Source of the DNA: Acidobacteriota bacterium
Lineage (GTDB): Bacteria; Acidobacteriota; Terriglobia; Acidiferrales; UBA7541
NCBI GenBank assembly: GCA_003224195.1
Contig: QHYP01000026.1
Span: 6,463 to 48,628, forward strand
Direction: 5' to 3'
DNA: 42,166 nucleotides
Part shown: piece after piece, positions 1-12,207 of the stretch
How positions within the stretch are numbered: the stretch's first letter is position 1
Layout: every line of letters starts with the position of its first letter
Position numbers and translations under genes: made by a program
Notes under the pieces: model-generated
Databases searched by the model: none
The model's input: only the letters and a program-made list of their open reading frames with translations
Told to the model about the DNA's origin: nothing

Positions 1-1
1 T

Positions 2-775
2 GCCGTGTCGCACCCTCCGCTCGACGATCGGCAGCACATTGACGCGGGGGAAGTTCGGCAGGAGGCGCTCGAGCGGGATAAGGCGATCGCCGAAGCGTCC
101 CGCGCGGGCTGCTTCGGCGAGCTCTTCGAGCCGGATAGCCTGCTCGAGCGAAAATTCGCCGACAGCGGTACGCACAATTTCCGCCAGATGCGCGCCGCAG
201 CCCAGCTTTTCCCCCATTTCATGGGCGAGCGAGCGGATGTAGGTGCCGGAGGAGCATTCGATCGAGAACCGCGCGAGGGTGGCTTCCATGCCCACGAGCT
301 TGTATTCAAAGATTTCGACTTCGACGGGCTTGAGCTCGACGGGCTGCTTCTTGCGCGCCAGCTCGTACGCTGGCCGGCCCTGAACCTTTTTGGCGGAAAA
401 CGGCGGTGGAGTTTGCTGAAACAAGCCGACGCGCTCGGCGGCGAGCTTTTCGAGCACCGCGGCATCGAGCTGCACCGGCGAGTCGGGCCCTTGCGCTTCG
501 CCATCCGCGTCGTAGGTGTCCGTGGCGAAGCCGAAGCGGTAGCCGGCGAGGTAGCGTTTGCGGCGGCCGGTGTAGAACTGGACAAGGCGCGTGGCGCGGC
601 CAAGCAGAAGGACGAGAACGCCGGTGGCGAGAGGGTCGAGCGTGCCGAGATGGCCGATCTGGCGGAAACCGGCGAGGTGACGCACCGCCTCGACGACGTC
701 GTGGGACGTCTTGCCCTGGGGCTTGTCCACGACGAGGGCGCCGTCGAAGGGAGCGGGTTGGGGTTGGCGGGGCAT
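2..775 (-). CDS. truB: tRNA pseudouridine synthase B, 3' end beyond the window
   Basis: Reverse-strand translation from ATG at 775: MPRQPQPAPFDGALVVDKPQGKTSHDVVEAVRHLAGFRQIGHLGTLDPLATGVLVLLLGRATRL... with the TruB GTLDP motif; downstream of rbfA. Confidence 0.93.
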   Translation of the reverse strand, partial: MPRQPQPAPFDGALVVDKPQGKTSHDVVEAVRHLAGFRQIGHLGTLDPLATGVLVLLLGRATRLVQFYTGRRKRYLAGYRFGFATDTYDADGEAQGPDSPVQLDAAVLEKLAAERVGLFQQTPPPFSAKKVQGRPAYELARKKQPVELKPVEVEIFEYKLVGMEATLARFSIECSSGTYIRSLAHEMGEKLGCGAHLAEIVRTAVGEFSLEQAIRLEELAEAARAGRFGDRLIPLERLLPNFPRVNVLPIVERRVRHG

Positions 776-822
776 GGGGCGGATGTTAGAGGTTGGAGGT
801 CAGAAGTTATAAGAAAAAACCA

Positions 823-1191
823 TCACGACTCGGCCGACTCGCTTTTTTTGATATCGCGGAGGAGCTGCTCGATGCGCTCGGTGTATTGCTCGGAGCGGTC
901 GAGGACGAAATGGAGCTCGGGCGCGCGGCGCAATTGCAGGCGTTCGACGAGCTCATGGCGAACGAAGCCGGCAGCATGGTCGAGCGCGCGGATGACGCCC
1001 GCCTGCTCTTTCTCATTGCCATTCACGCCGATATACACGCGCACCTGGCGCAAATCCGGCGAGACGCGCACTTCGGTGACCGTGACACCGCATTCAAGGC
1101 GCGGATCCTTGAGTTCGCCGGCGACCATGGCGCTCAATTCATGCTGGATCTCTTCGCCGATCCGTTCGTGGCGATGATTTGGATTCGTCAT
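823..1191 (-). CDS. rbfA: ribosome-binding factor A
   Basis: MTNPNHRHERIGEEIQHELSAMVAGELKDPRLECGVTVTEVRVSPDLRQVRVYIGV; internal ATG of ORF 823..1224; synteny infB-DUF503-rbfA-truB. Confidence 0.93.
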   Translation of the reverse strand: MTNPNHRHERIGEEIQHELSAMVAGELKDPRLECGVTVTEVRVSPDLRQVRVYIGVNGNEKEQAGVIRALDHAAGFVRHELVERLQLRRAPELHFVLDRSEQYTERIEQLLRDIKKSESAES

Positions 1192-1242
1192 GGCCCCGGC
1201 TAACAACAAGAACGGGCGCAGCATGCTGCGCCCCTATAAGCT

Positions 1243-1524
1243 TCACAAGATCTCGACAGTATGGCTGATGAGAACCGGGCCGAGCACGCGGTCCGCTTCC
1301 GCCAAAACGTGCTGCAGGGATTCCTCGACGTGGCTCTCTTCGTTCGAGAGCGTGACGATGCCGACGACCGAGCGCTGCCACACATCGTGGTGATCGAGCT
1401 CCGCCACCGCCACATTGAAATGCCCGCGCAGACGGTCCTTCAGGCTGCGGAGCACTTGCCGCTTGTCCTTCAGCGATTGCGCATCGGGGATGTGCAACTC
1501 GAGGGTGAGCAGGCCGACTGGCAT
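1243..1524 (-). CDS. DUF503 (YlxP-like) family protein
   Basis: MPVGLLTLELHIPDAQSLKDKRQVLRSLKDRLRGHFNVAVAELDHHDVWQRSVVGIVTLS, typical DUF503; between infB and rbfA. Confidence 0.88.
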   Translation of the reverse strand: MPVGLLTLELHIPDAQSLKDKRQVLRSLKDRLRGHFNVAVAELDHHDVWQRSVVGIVTLSNEESHVEESLQHVLAEADRVLGPVLISHTVEIL

Positions 1525-1550
1525 GGACGGCTCCGAACGCAGGCAGAGGC

Positions 1551-4345
<2,795 letters not shown>

Positions 4346-4349
<4 letters not shown>

Positions 4350-6022
4350 GCGCCCTTAGGGGTCTGCCTCTCTTCGGTCTCTTCGGAATTCTTGACCTGT
4401 TGAGTCTCGCTCGCGCTTTCGGCATCCGCGCCAGGTGTTGCTTCGGAAGAGACGCTGCTGGGTTCTGGGGACGCTACTTGCTCTGTAGCGGGCGTCTTGT
4501 CCTCGGCCGATTGTGTGGCTTCCGCAGTTTCTGAAGCCGTTTCCGCGGCGGCAGCGGTCTCGTCGGCAGCGGCGCTGCTGGGTTCTGGGGACGCTACTTG
4601 CTCTGTAGCGGGCGTCTTGTCATCGGCCGATTGTGTGGCTTCCGCCGTTTCTGAAGCCGTTTCCGCGGCCGCAGCGGTCTCGTCGGCAGCGGTTCCACTC
4701 TCTTCTGCAGCACCCTCGACCGCAGCGGCCTCGGGGGTGGCACCCTCAGCGGGCGCCTCGCCACCGGCTTCGTAAAAGCGGTTCACAGCCTGGTAGATCT
4801 TGTCCACCATCTTTTCGCCGATGCCCGGAATCTCCATGAGTTGCTCCGGCGTCATGCCGGCGAGTTTTTCGACAGAGGTGATCCCGGCCGCTTCAATCTT
4901 TTCGATCGTTTTCGGGCCGACCCCGGGGAGCGCGGTCAGCGGCGTAGCGGGGGCGGTGAGCGCGGTCATCTGCTCTTCGATTTCGCGGCGCTTTTCCTCT
5001 TCACTCTTGATGTCGATGTCCCAGCCGATGAGCTTGCTGGCGAGGCGGACGTTCTGTCCTTTTTTGCCGATGGCGAGGGAAAGCTGCGAATCCTCGACGA
5101 TCACCTCGAGCTTCCTGTTCTCGGGGTCGACGATCTGAACGCGCGTGACCTTCGCGGGGGAAAGCGCCTTCTGCGCAAAAGCAACAGTCTCTTCGTTGTA
5201 CGGAATGATGTCGATTTTTTCGCCGCGCAGCTCGCGGATGATGGATTGCACACGCATGCCCTTCATACCGACGCAGGCGCCGACGGGGTCGACGTCTTTG
5301 TCGCGGCTGGCGACGGCGATCTTCGTGCGCTCGCCGGCCTCACGCGCCGCGGCGCGGATCTGCACCGTGCCGTCGTAGATTTCCGGGACTTCCATCTCGA
5401 ACAGGCGCTGCACCAGCATGGAATCCGCGCGCGACACCAACACCTGCGGGCCCTTCGCCGCGCGGTCCACGATCCTGATGACGACGCGCACGCGGTCGCC
5501 CATGTTGTAGGTTTCCAGGCGCGATTGCTCGCGCTTCGGCAAGCGCGCTTCCGTGCGGCCCATGTCCACGATCAAGTCAGGGCCTTCGGACCGCTTGACG
5601 ATGCAGGTGACAAGCTCGCCGACGCGGTTGTGATACTCGTTGAAGATGGTGTCGCGTTCGGCTTCGCGCACCTTTTGCAGGATCACCTGCTTGGCGGTTT
5701 GCGCCGCGATGCGTCCCAACACATCGGTCGGCCTGGCGGAGAGAATTTCCGAGCCGATTTCGGCGGACGGATTTGACTTGCGGGCCTCCGCGACGCTGAT
5801 CTCGAGTTTGGGATCGGTCACATCCTCGACGACCGTGCGCACGGAATTCACGTCGACCTGCCCGGTCTCCGGATTGAACTTGGCGCGCAAATTCTCTTCG
5901 GTCTTGTAATACTTCCGTGCGGCCACGACCATGGCGTCTTCAATCGCCGCAACCACCACATCCGGTTCGATGTGCTTCTCGCGGCTCAGCATCTCGATTT
6001 GTTGATAAAGCATATTGGACAT
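4346..6022 (-). CDS. nusA: transcription termination/antitermination protein NusA with acidic Ala/Thr/Glu-rich C-terminal tail
   Basis: 558 aa; N-terminal NusA domain, S1 and KH regions (GACVGMKGMRVQSIIRELRGEKIDIIPY), helix-hairpin-helix (LPGVGPKTIEKIEAAGI), then low-complexity tail. Confidence 0.97.
4453..4692 (-). repeat. two-copy 120-bp in-frame tandem duplication inside nusA (copies 4453-4572 and 4573-4692)
   Basis: Direct base comparison: copies identical except at 4502/4622, 4526/4646 and 4550/4670; encodes a repeated 40-aa unit differing only by D/E. Confidence 0.95.
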
Positions 6023-6030
6023 AAAGCTTC

Positions 6031-6540
6031 CTAGAATTCCACGACGAGTTGCGCCTTGCGGATCGCTTCGAGCGGCAACTCGACGACCCGCGCTTCCTTT
6101 CCTTTCAGTTCCACGCGGACTTTTCCCTCCGCCACTCCCGCCAAACGCCCCTCGAAGAACGTGGCGCTGCCCACCGGCTCGGCGGTGGAAATCTTTGCCA
6201 GGCGCCCTTTGAAGCGCTCGAAGTCCGCGGGCTTTGTCAGCTTGCGGTCGATCCCGGGCGAGCTGATCTCCAGGATGTAGCCGGGGCCGGGCACCAACTC
6301 CTCGACGTCGAGGATGACGCTCAACTGCTGGCTGACACGCTCACAATCCGCGTGACTGATGCCGCCAACGGCCCCCGCTTCGCCGTCTTCCTGTCCAGAA
6401 GGGGTCGCGGGTGGCCAAGGCCGATCGATGTATACGCGCAGGAAGCGCTGCCTGCCGATTTTCCACTCGACATCAACGACTTCCAGACCTTCCGAACGGG
6501 CCACCCGCTCGGCGGCCGCGCGAATACGTTCCAAGTCCAC
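6031..6540 (-). CDS. rimP: ribosome maturation factor RimP
   Basis: 169 aa; SHADCERVSQQLSVILDVEELVPGPGYILEISSPGIDRKLTKPADFERFKGR, typical RimP; immediately upstream of nusA. Confidence 0.96.
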   Translation of the reverse strand: MDLERIRAAAERVARSEGLEVVDVEWKIGRQRFLRVYIDRPWPPATPSGQEDGEAGAVGGISHADCERVSQQLSVILDVEELVPGPGYILEISSPGIDRKLTKPADFERFKGRLAKISTAEPVGSATFFEGRLAGVAEGKVRVELKGKEARVVELPLEAIRKAQLVVEF

Positions 6541-6672
6541 GCGAAGAATCCCCGGCTCCCACGGCCCGCCTCTAGTGCAGCGAAAGATCCTCCCTGAGCC
6601 GATTCGGCGAGCCGGCCCTGGACGAACTGAATCGCGCCAGGCGTCTTCCGGCGCGCCAAAGGCGGCGGCAAC

Positions 6673-6695
6673 AAAAAAGTGGGCTCGCGCCCACT
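6673..6695 (-). terminator. perfect intrinsic terminator in the leader between the predicted promoter and rimP
   Basis: Minus strand: AGTGGGC-GCGA-GCCCACT followed by TTTTTTG; 7-bp perfect stem, tetraloop, U-run. Confidence 0.85.
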
Positions 6696-6727
6696 CTCTC
6701 GTGCGACCCGCATCTGAGCGAAACTAA

Positions 6728-6756
6728 AGTATAGTCACTCGTAGCATCAAAAGCAA
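6728..6756 (-). promoter_or_regulatory. sigma70-like promoter for rimP-nusA-infB operon
   Basis: Minus strand TTGCTT (6756-6751), 17-nt spacer, TATACT (6733-6728). Confidence 0.55.
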
Positions 6757-7032
6757 GACATGGGAGAGGCAATCAAAGTGTGACCGACAAAAGAGAGCAG
6801 GTCCCGGGAGAGAGAAGGCAGCCGTTCTGATACATGGCTTGTGGAGCGCGCGTTTGATACTAAACCTTTTATTTTCAGAGAGTGGCAGATTTACACACTT
6901 CTCGAACCGTGTGCCACGAAAGCCGAAAGACCCCGCCGCCGTTTGCCGAAGTTGTGAAAAAACCCAAAAAGGCGCGATCTGGCATCTATAAGTGGCCTCA
7001 CCGAAGCTGAATTTGTTGGACTTAGCAAACGC

Positions 7033-7078
7033 GCACAGGCAGGAGTGCCCTTCGACTCCGCTCAGGACAAGCCTGTGC
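7033..7078. repeat. REP-like folded element containing a TTCGACTCCGCTCAGGACAAG core
   Basis: Perfect 8-bp inverted arms gcacaggc (7033-7040) and gcctgtgc (7071-7078), with nested ggagt (7042-7046)/actcc (7055-7059). Confidence 0.6.
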
Positions 7079-7149
7079 CACCGGGTTTTTTCACAGCTTC
7101 CTGCCACGGGGTCCGTCAAAGCCTCTTCCTCTGATGCGTGCCCGGCGAA

Positions 7150-7800
7150 TTACCGCTGCGGCGGCTTTTGCTGGGTTGGGGGCGGAGTCGCCTGTTTGGG
7201 TGTCGCAGGCTTCGCTGCCGGCGCCGTAGCTCCAGCGCTCTTCACGGGATAAGCCTGATCGTAAAGGCGGATAATGTCCTGCGTCACATCAATGGTGGGC
7301 GAGGAATAGAGGAGCGGCGAATTTTCCGGCGATGAATTGAAGACGGCAATATAGGCGTTTTCGCGGCAGTAGCGGTCCAAAACATCCATCATCTTGCGGC
7401 CAATGCGGTCGATGATTTCGGCCTGCGCGGCGTTGACATCTTCCTGATACTCATTTTGCTTGCGCTCGAGTTGCGTGGCGAGGCGTTGTCCCTGCGACGT
7501 GAGGCGCGCCTTCTCGTCTTCGCTGAGAACTCTCTCTCCGGCCTGCAGGCGCTGGCGGATATCTTCGATCTGTTTATTGAGGTTCTGCAGCTCGGTCTGG
7601 CGTGAGGCAAACTGAGATTGCAGCTCGGCCGAAGCCAGTTTCCCCTCCGCCGTGGCGATGATAGCCTGGCGCACGTTGATAACGCCCACTTTGGCGCCGA
7701 CGGCGGGCGAGGCCCCTTTGTCTTGCGCCTGAATGGCTGCCGCACCCAAAACGCATGCGGCGGTCAAGGCCGCTAGTCCAAGCATGGTTGACGCTTTCAC
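7150..7800 (-). CDS. OmpH/Skp family periplasmic chaperone
   Basis: GTG start at 7800; signal peptide, VGVINVRQAIIATAEGK, long coiled coil, YIAVFNSSPENSPLLYSSPTIDVTQDIIRLYDQAYP. Confidence 0.88.
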   Translation of the reverse strand: MKASTMLGLAALTAACVLGAAAIQAQDKGASPAVGAKVGVINVRQAIIATAEGKLASAELQSQFASRQTELQNLNKQIEDIRQRLQAGERVLSEDEKARLTSQGQRLATQLERKQNEYQEDVNAAQAEIIDRIGRKMMDVLDRYCRENAYIAVFNSSPENSPLLYSSPTIDVTQDIIRLYDQAYPVKSAGATAPAAKPATPKQATPPPTQQKPPQR

Positions 7801-7945
7801 TGTTCTCTCCTTCTGCGCCAATCCCCCGATTGGCTGAATTCTTCCCGCCGCACCCAGCAGGTCCCAGCACCGGCAAGGAAACCAAAGAGTATAGCCGAGC
7901 ACCGAATGCGCGGGCAAACGGAAAAGCCTCCCTCAATTCACCGCC

Positions 7946-10900
7946 TCAATGGGGCATCGGGTACAAAAGAACCCGGTTATTGATTTGGTCGGCGATGACC
8001 GCAAGATTGGACCGCATGTGGACGGCCACGCCGAACTGCGGATTCGTGTTGCCCACGCCCGTCTGCGGAACGCCGAGCGGCAGGGTCGCCTTGGTCACAA
8101 GTCTCTGCGCATCCACGAAAGAAACCGTGTTGCTGATCGTGTTCACGGTGATGAGCGTTCCGGTCTGGTAGTCGTAAGCGAGCGAGGTGGGGTTAACTCC
8201 AACACGCACCGTCTGCGACTGGCCTGTGTCCGGATTGAAGATGATACAGTCGTTGCCCAGGCTGTCCACGGCAAGAAAGTCGGTGGAGACGGGATCGAAC
8301 ACCACACCGGTCGGCAAGTTCGCGGAGGCACTGTTGCTGCCCTTGCGCACTGGGGCCGTTCCCGAAATGTTCACGACATCGAGCACGCCGCCGGAACCGA
8401 TCGAAACGGCGCCCACAACGGCGATCTGGCGGTCCGGGTCTATGGCCATGGCAATCGGCTGCTCATCGACTGCCCCGATTGTGGTAGGCAGCGGGTTCTT
8501 GGTGAGGTCCGTGAGGTCAATTTGTGTCATGGTGTTTGACTTCGTGTTCAGGACGTATGCCTGGGCCGTGTAAGGATTGATCGCCACGGCCGACGGTTCG
8601 GTTCCGACGCCTACCGACTGAGTCACCAGGTTCTGCGTCAGGTCGATAACCGAGGCGGTGCCAGCACCGGAGCTCGTCCCACTCGCCGTACTGTTGGCCA
8701 CAACGGCGAGACCCAATCGCGGAATTACGGCGACGCCGGTTGGCGCGCTGCCTACCGCGATCGTCTGCGTGAGTTGGCCAAATGTCGTCAATCCCGGCGT
8801 GAGATCAATGACCGCAGCGCTGTTGCAACCGTTGAGGGTGACGATGGCGAGGTCAAGTGGCTGGCCGCCAATGACCACATTCTCGCCGATGGCCACGCCG
8901 GTAGGCTGCAAGGCGGTGCAGCCGGTCCCGCTCAGGTCCACCGATTCCGCAACGGCAAAGTCCGTGGCGTTGGAAAGCACGCCGTTGTTCACCACATCCA
9001 GAGCGAAACGCCGAGGCGAGGCCAAAAACAACGATGCGGGGATGGTAACGTCAATCTGCCGGTCGCTGACCACGGTGGCGGGGCCGACGGCAACCCCGTC
9101 CAGCCGAACCTGGGGGCTTCCCGTAAATCCCGAACCGTAGATGGAAATGGGCAGATCCGCGGTGGTGGAAGTGAAGGCCGTTTGCGGCGCGAGGAGCTGA
9201 CTGGCAGAGGCGGTGGACTGCAAGAGCCACTGCCCGATATGAACCGGCTTGAGCTGGCCAAGCTGGACCACACTGACATTGCCGCTGAACGAGTTTACAA
9301 CCAGGGCCAGATTTGTGGCTGGGTCCACGGCAATAGCGCCACAAAAGGTCAGCGGCTGCGTGCAAGTGCCGCTTGAGGGCGAGACCCCGGTCTGACCGGT
9401 TGGAATGGCAGGCGCCAAACGCTGCGGCCTGACGGGTAAAGGCAACGACAACGTTGGAGAACGGCTGGAAGCCAACCTGGGCGAAGCCGACTTCCTGCGT
9501 GGTGCCAGGAGTCGTCAGGAAGCTGCCGACCGTCAGCGTGACCGAGGAAACCGTCTCGTCCGGTGTCTTGACAAAAGTGATTTGGCCGAACTGCGTGTTG
9601 GGATCGGCCAAGGCAATCACGTGCGTCTGTGAATTGAGGGCAATCCCCTGGTTGTTGGAGGAAACTGCAAACGTTATGAACGGGTTGGGGACGACACTCA
9701 TGCTGCCCCCGCCGCCGGTGTCGTTCGGCGCCGTTTGCGCGTAGGTGAACGTCGTCGGGTCGATGACACTGGTCACGCGGAAGGAACCGTTGAAATTCGT
9801 GGGGCTCGAGGTGGACGCGGAAGTGACGCCGCTAATGAACACGGTGCCGCCCCTGGCCGGATCAATGTTGTGCGGGGTGGCCGTCTTGATGGTGACAGAA
9901 TTGAGCGTTCGCACAGCGCCGCCGGGTGAGGCCGCGATGCAGGCGGTGCCGGCGGGCGGCGTCGGAGGCGGGGAGGGCAAAGGGTTCGGGCAACTGGGGG
10001 GCAGCGCAGAGGCCGACAAATTGTTGAGATCGACGACGGACATGGCACCAGCGCCGCCGGGAGTGACATAAGAGACGCGCAGGTCCGGGTCGAATACGAT
10101 TTGCGGATGCGCGCCCGTGTTGGTCCCTATTGAGGCGACCGGACAGTACGGGGCGGTCCCGGAGAGGCACGCCGGGGTCTGAGCAGGATCGAGGTTGACG
10201 ACGAACCCCGCGTTCGTCGAAGCAAAGGCCACCAGGGCGCGATGCGTGAAGGGATCAACGCCGACGGCATAGGGCGACGGGCTCGTTGGGGTAGAGGAAG
10301 GAGACGTCGTGGCCGGGGGAATCAAGGTGCTGAGATCCACGGTGGCAACGACGGCGCCCGAAGGGATTTGCAGGAGCGTCAAACTCTTGTCCCCGTTGTT
10401 GACGACCACGGCGAGATGGTTCCCGGGACTGGGGGATAGGAATTCATCGATGGCCACGCTGGTTGGCAGGTTTCCCACAGGGAACTGAGAGCCGGAGGGC
10501 GCAACCGAGTTCACCGGAGGGGGACAAACTCCATTGGGCGCTACACTCGCAATATTGACGAACTGAACCGTATTGGTGGCTTCCTCCGTCACGGCGGCGT
10601 ACTCGAGGATGTGATCAATGGCGATGGCGCTCGGGACGGTGGAGGCGGCTGTGGACCCAGACGGGACCGGCAGATTCACGGTGTTGACGATGCACGCTGG
10701 ATTCGTGCCTGCGAAATCCGGTTGAACAGCAACGTTGGATACCGCGATGGACGGGGGAGACGAGCTATTGATGACCGAGATGGGATAGAGACCCGCCGCG
10801 CCTGTGCCTCCGGAGGGCACCGTTGACAAAGTAACATTGAGCTGGCGGGGCGTGCTGGTCTTGGGGTCAGCGGCCTGGTTGTTTCCGTTGAATTGCACGG

Positions 10901-12116
10901 TGGCAAGCTGGCCGTTGGGACCGAAGAAGCCGCCGTCGATCGTAATGGGGCCGGGGAGGCTTCCCGAACCGGATGTGAAACTGTCGGGCAAGGAGTTGAT
11001 CAGTCCGGGCCGAACCGGAACAATTTGCAGAGACAGGGGACCGAGCGTGATGGTTTGGCCAAGATTGTTGGGGTCCTGGATCTGAACCGAGATCTGGGCG
11101 GGGCCGGCCATCTTCAGGTTTGAGGCGTTCAGACGAAGGCGGGCGATCGAGGCATTCGCGATATTGAGCTGACTTGGATCCACTTGGGTGGGCTGCGGGT
11201 CCGATGGGCCCTGGTAAAGGACGCTGACCGTCGAGCGGAGGTTCGCCGCGTTCAGAAGAATGTCCTGAAGAATTCCGCCCTGGAGCGCGACGGTTGGGCT
11301 GATGCCGGTGAAGGTGATGGTCGCGGCGGTGACGATGGTGACCGTGGCGGCGCTCGCGCGCGAGGAATCCACCTTGGAAATCGCGACGAGCGTGACCAGG
11401 CAGGGTGTCGGGGTGGTCGAGGTGGTCGACGTGGTGCAGGTGGTCGGCAGGGTGGCCGGCGCGGTGTATTTCCCCGTCGAATCCACGCTACCGCAGGTGG
11501 GATCGCAATGCTTCGAGGTGGTGGTAATGGGCGGCTTGTCTTGCGTGACAAACCAGGTTACATCGTTGGGCGTGGCGTCATTGGTCGTACCGGCGGTGAA
11601 TTGGAAGGTTTCGTTGGTGCCGATCGTGGCCGTGAATGGAGTAACCGTCACGTGAATGCCCGAATCCAAGGTGATGTTCAACTTTCCACTTTTGCTCTTG
11701 TCGGCCTTGGAGGTAGCCGTAATGATGACGGTGACGCTCGGAAATTTCGTCTGATCGGGGAACGTGGAAGGGGCCGTATATATGACTGTGGTGTCCTGTG
11801 GGTTCGAGATGTCACCGACAGCGCCATTGGTGGCCGTGGAACACGCGGCCGGTTTGGAGGTGGTGCTGGTCGTGGTGCCCGTGGAGGAAGTGGTGGTGGT
11901 GGTCGTGGTGAAGCTGCAATCCCAGGTTACGGAGGTGTCCGTCGCGCCCTGGACAAGCGCCGTAATCGTCTCGGTCTGGGCTGGGAAGAGGAGCGTGCCT
12001 CCCGTGACCGTGACGGTCACGACGTTCGTCTTGCTCTTGCTGCCGCAGCCGGAAAAGAGCAAGCAGGCACAAGCCAGCCCAAGTGCGACTCGATTTCGCG
12101 TGTCCCGCCACTTCAT
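7946..12116 (-). CDS. very large secreted lipoprotein with IPT/TIG-like Ig repeats and YVTN/NHL-type beta-propeller-like repeats; reading frame broken near 9417
   Basis: ORFs 9051..12152 and 7946..9475 are the two halves; start ATG 12116, lipobox LLFSGC; join by removing one base in the AAA run at 9417-9419 gives VVVAFTRQAAALAPAIPTGQTGVSPSSGT. Confidence 0.8.
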
Positions 12117-12207
12117 GCGACTGTCCTCCCCTTCTATCCGCGCCCCGAGCACTTCGGAGCGCGCCGATCGTTTCGTTTTTCGCCCTCGTCTCTAAGCCTC
12201 ACCCCAA

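Noticed and set aside
5-1177. 390-aa plus-strand ORF
   Set aside because: Antisense shadow of truB and rbfA; high GC gives long spurious frames
6724-7119. 131-aa minus-strand ORF with LVLSGVEG
   Set aside because: Runs through the repeat-like element and the predicted promoter region; low coding quality
9417-9419. Programmed frameshifting in the TIG lipoprotein
   Set aside because: No canonical slippery heptamer or downstream stimulatory structure seen; indel error or natural mutation is simpler
11400-11935. GGT/GTG-rich tracts that look like a DNA repeat array
   Set aside because: They encode Thr-rich linkers of the TIG lipoprotein; no regular unit or spacer structure, not a CRISPR or minisatellite
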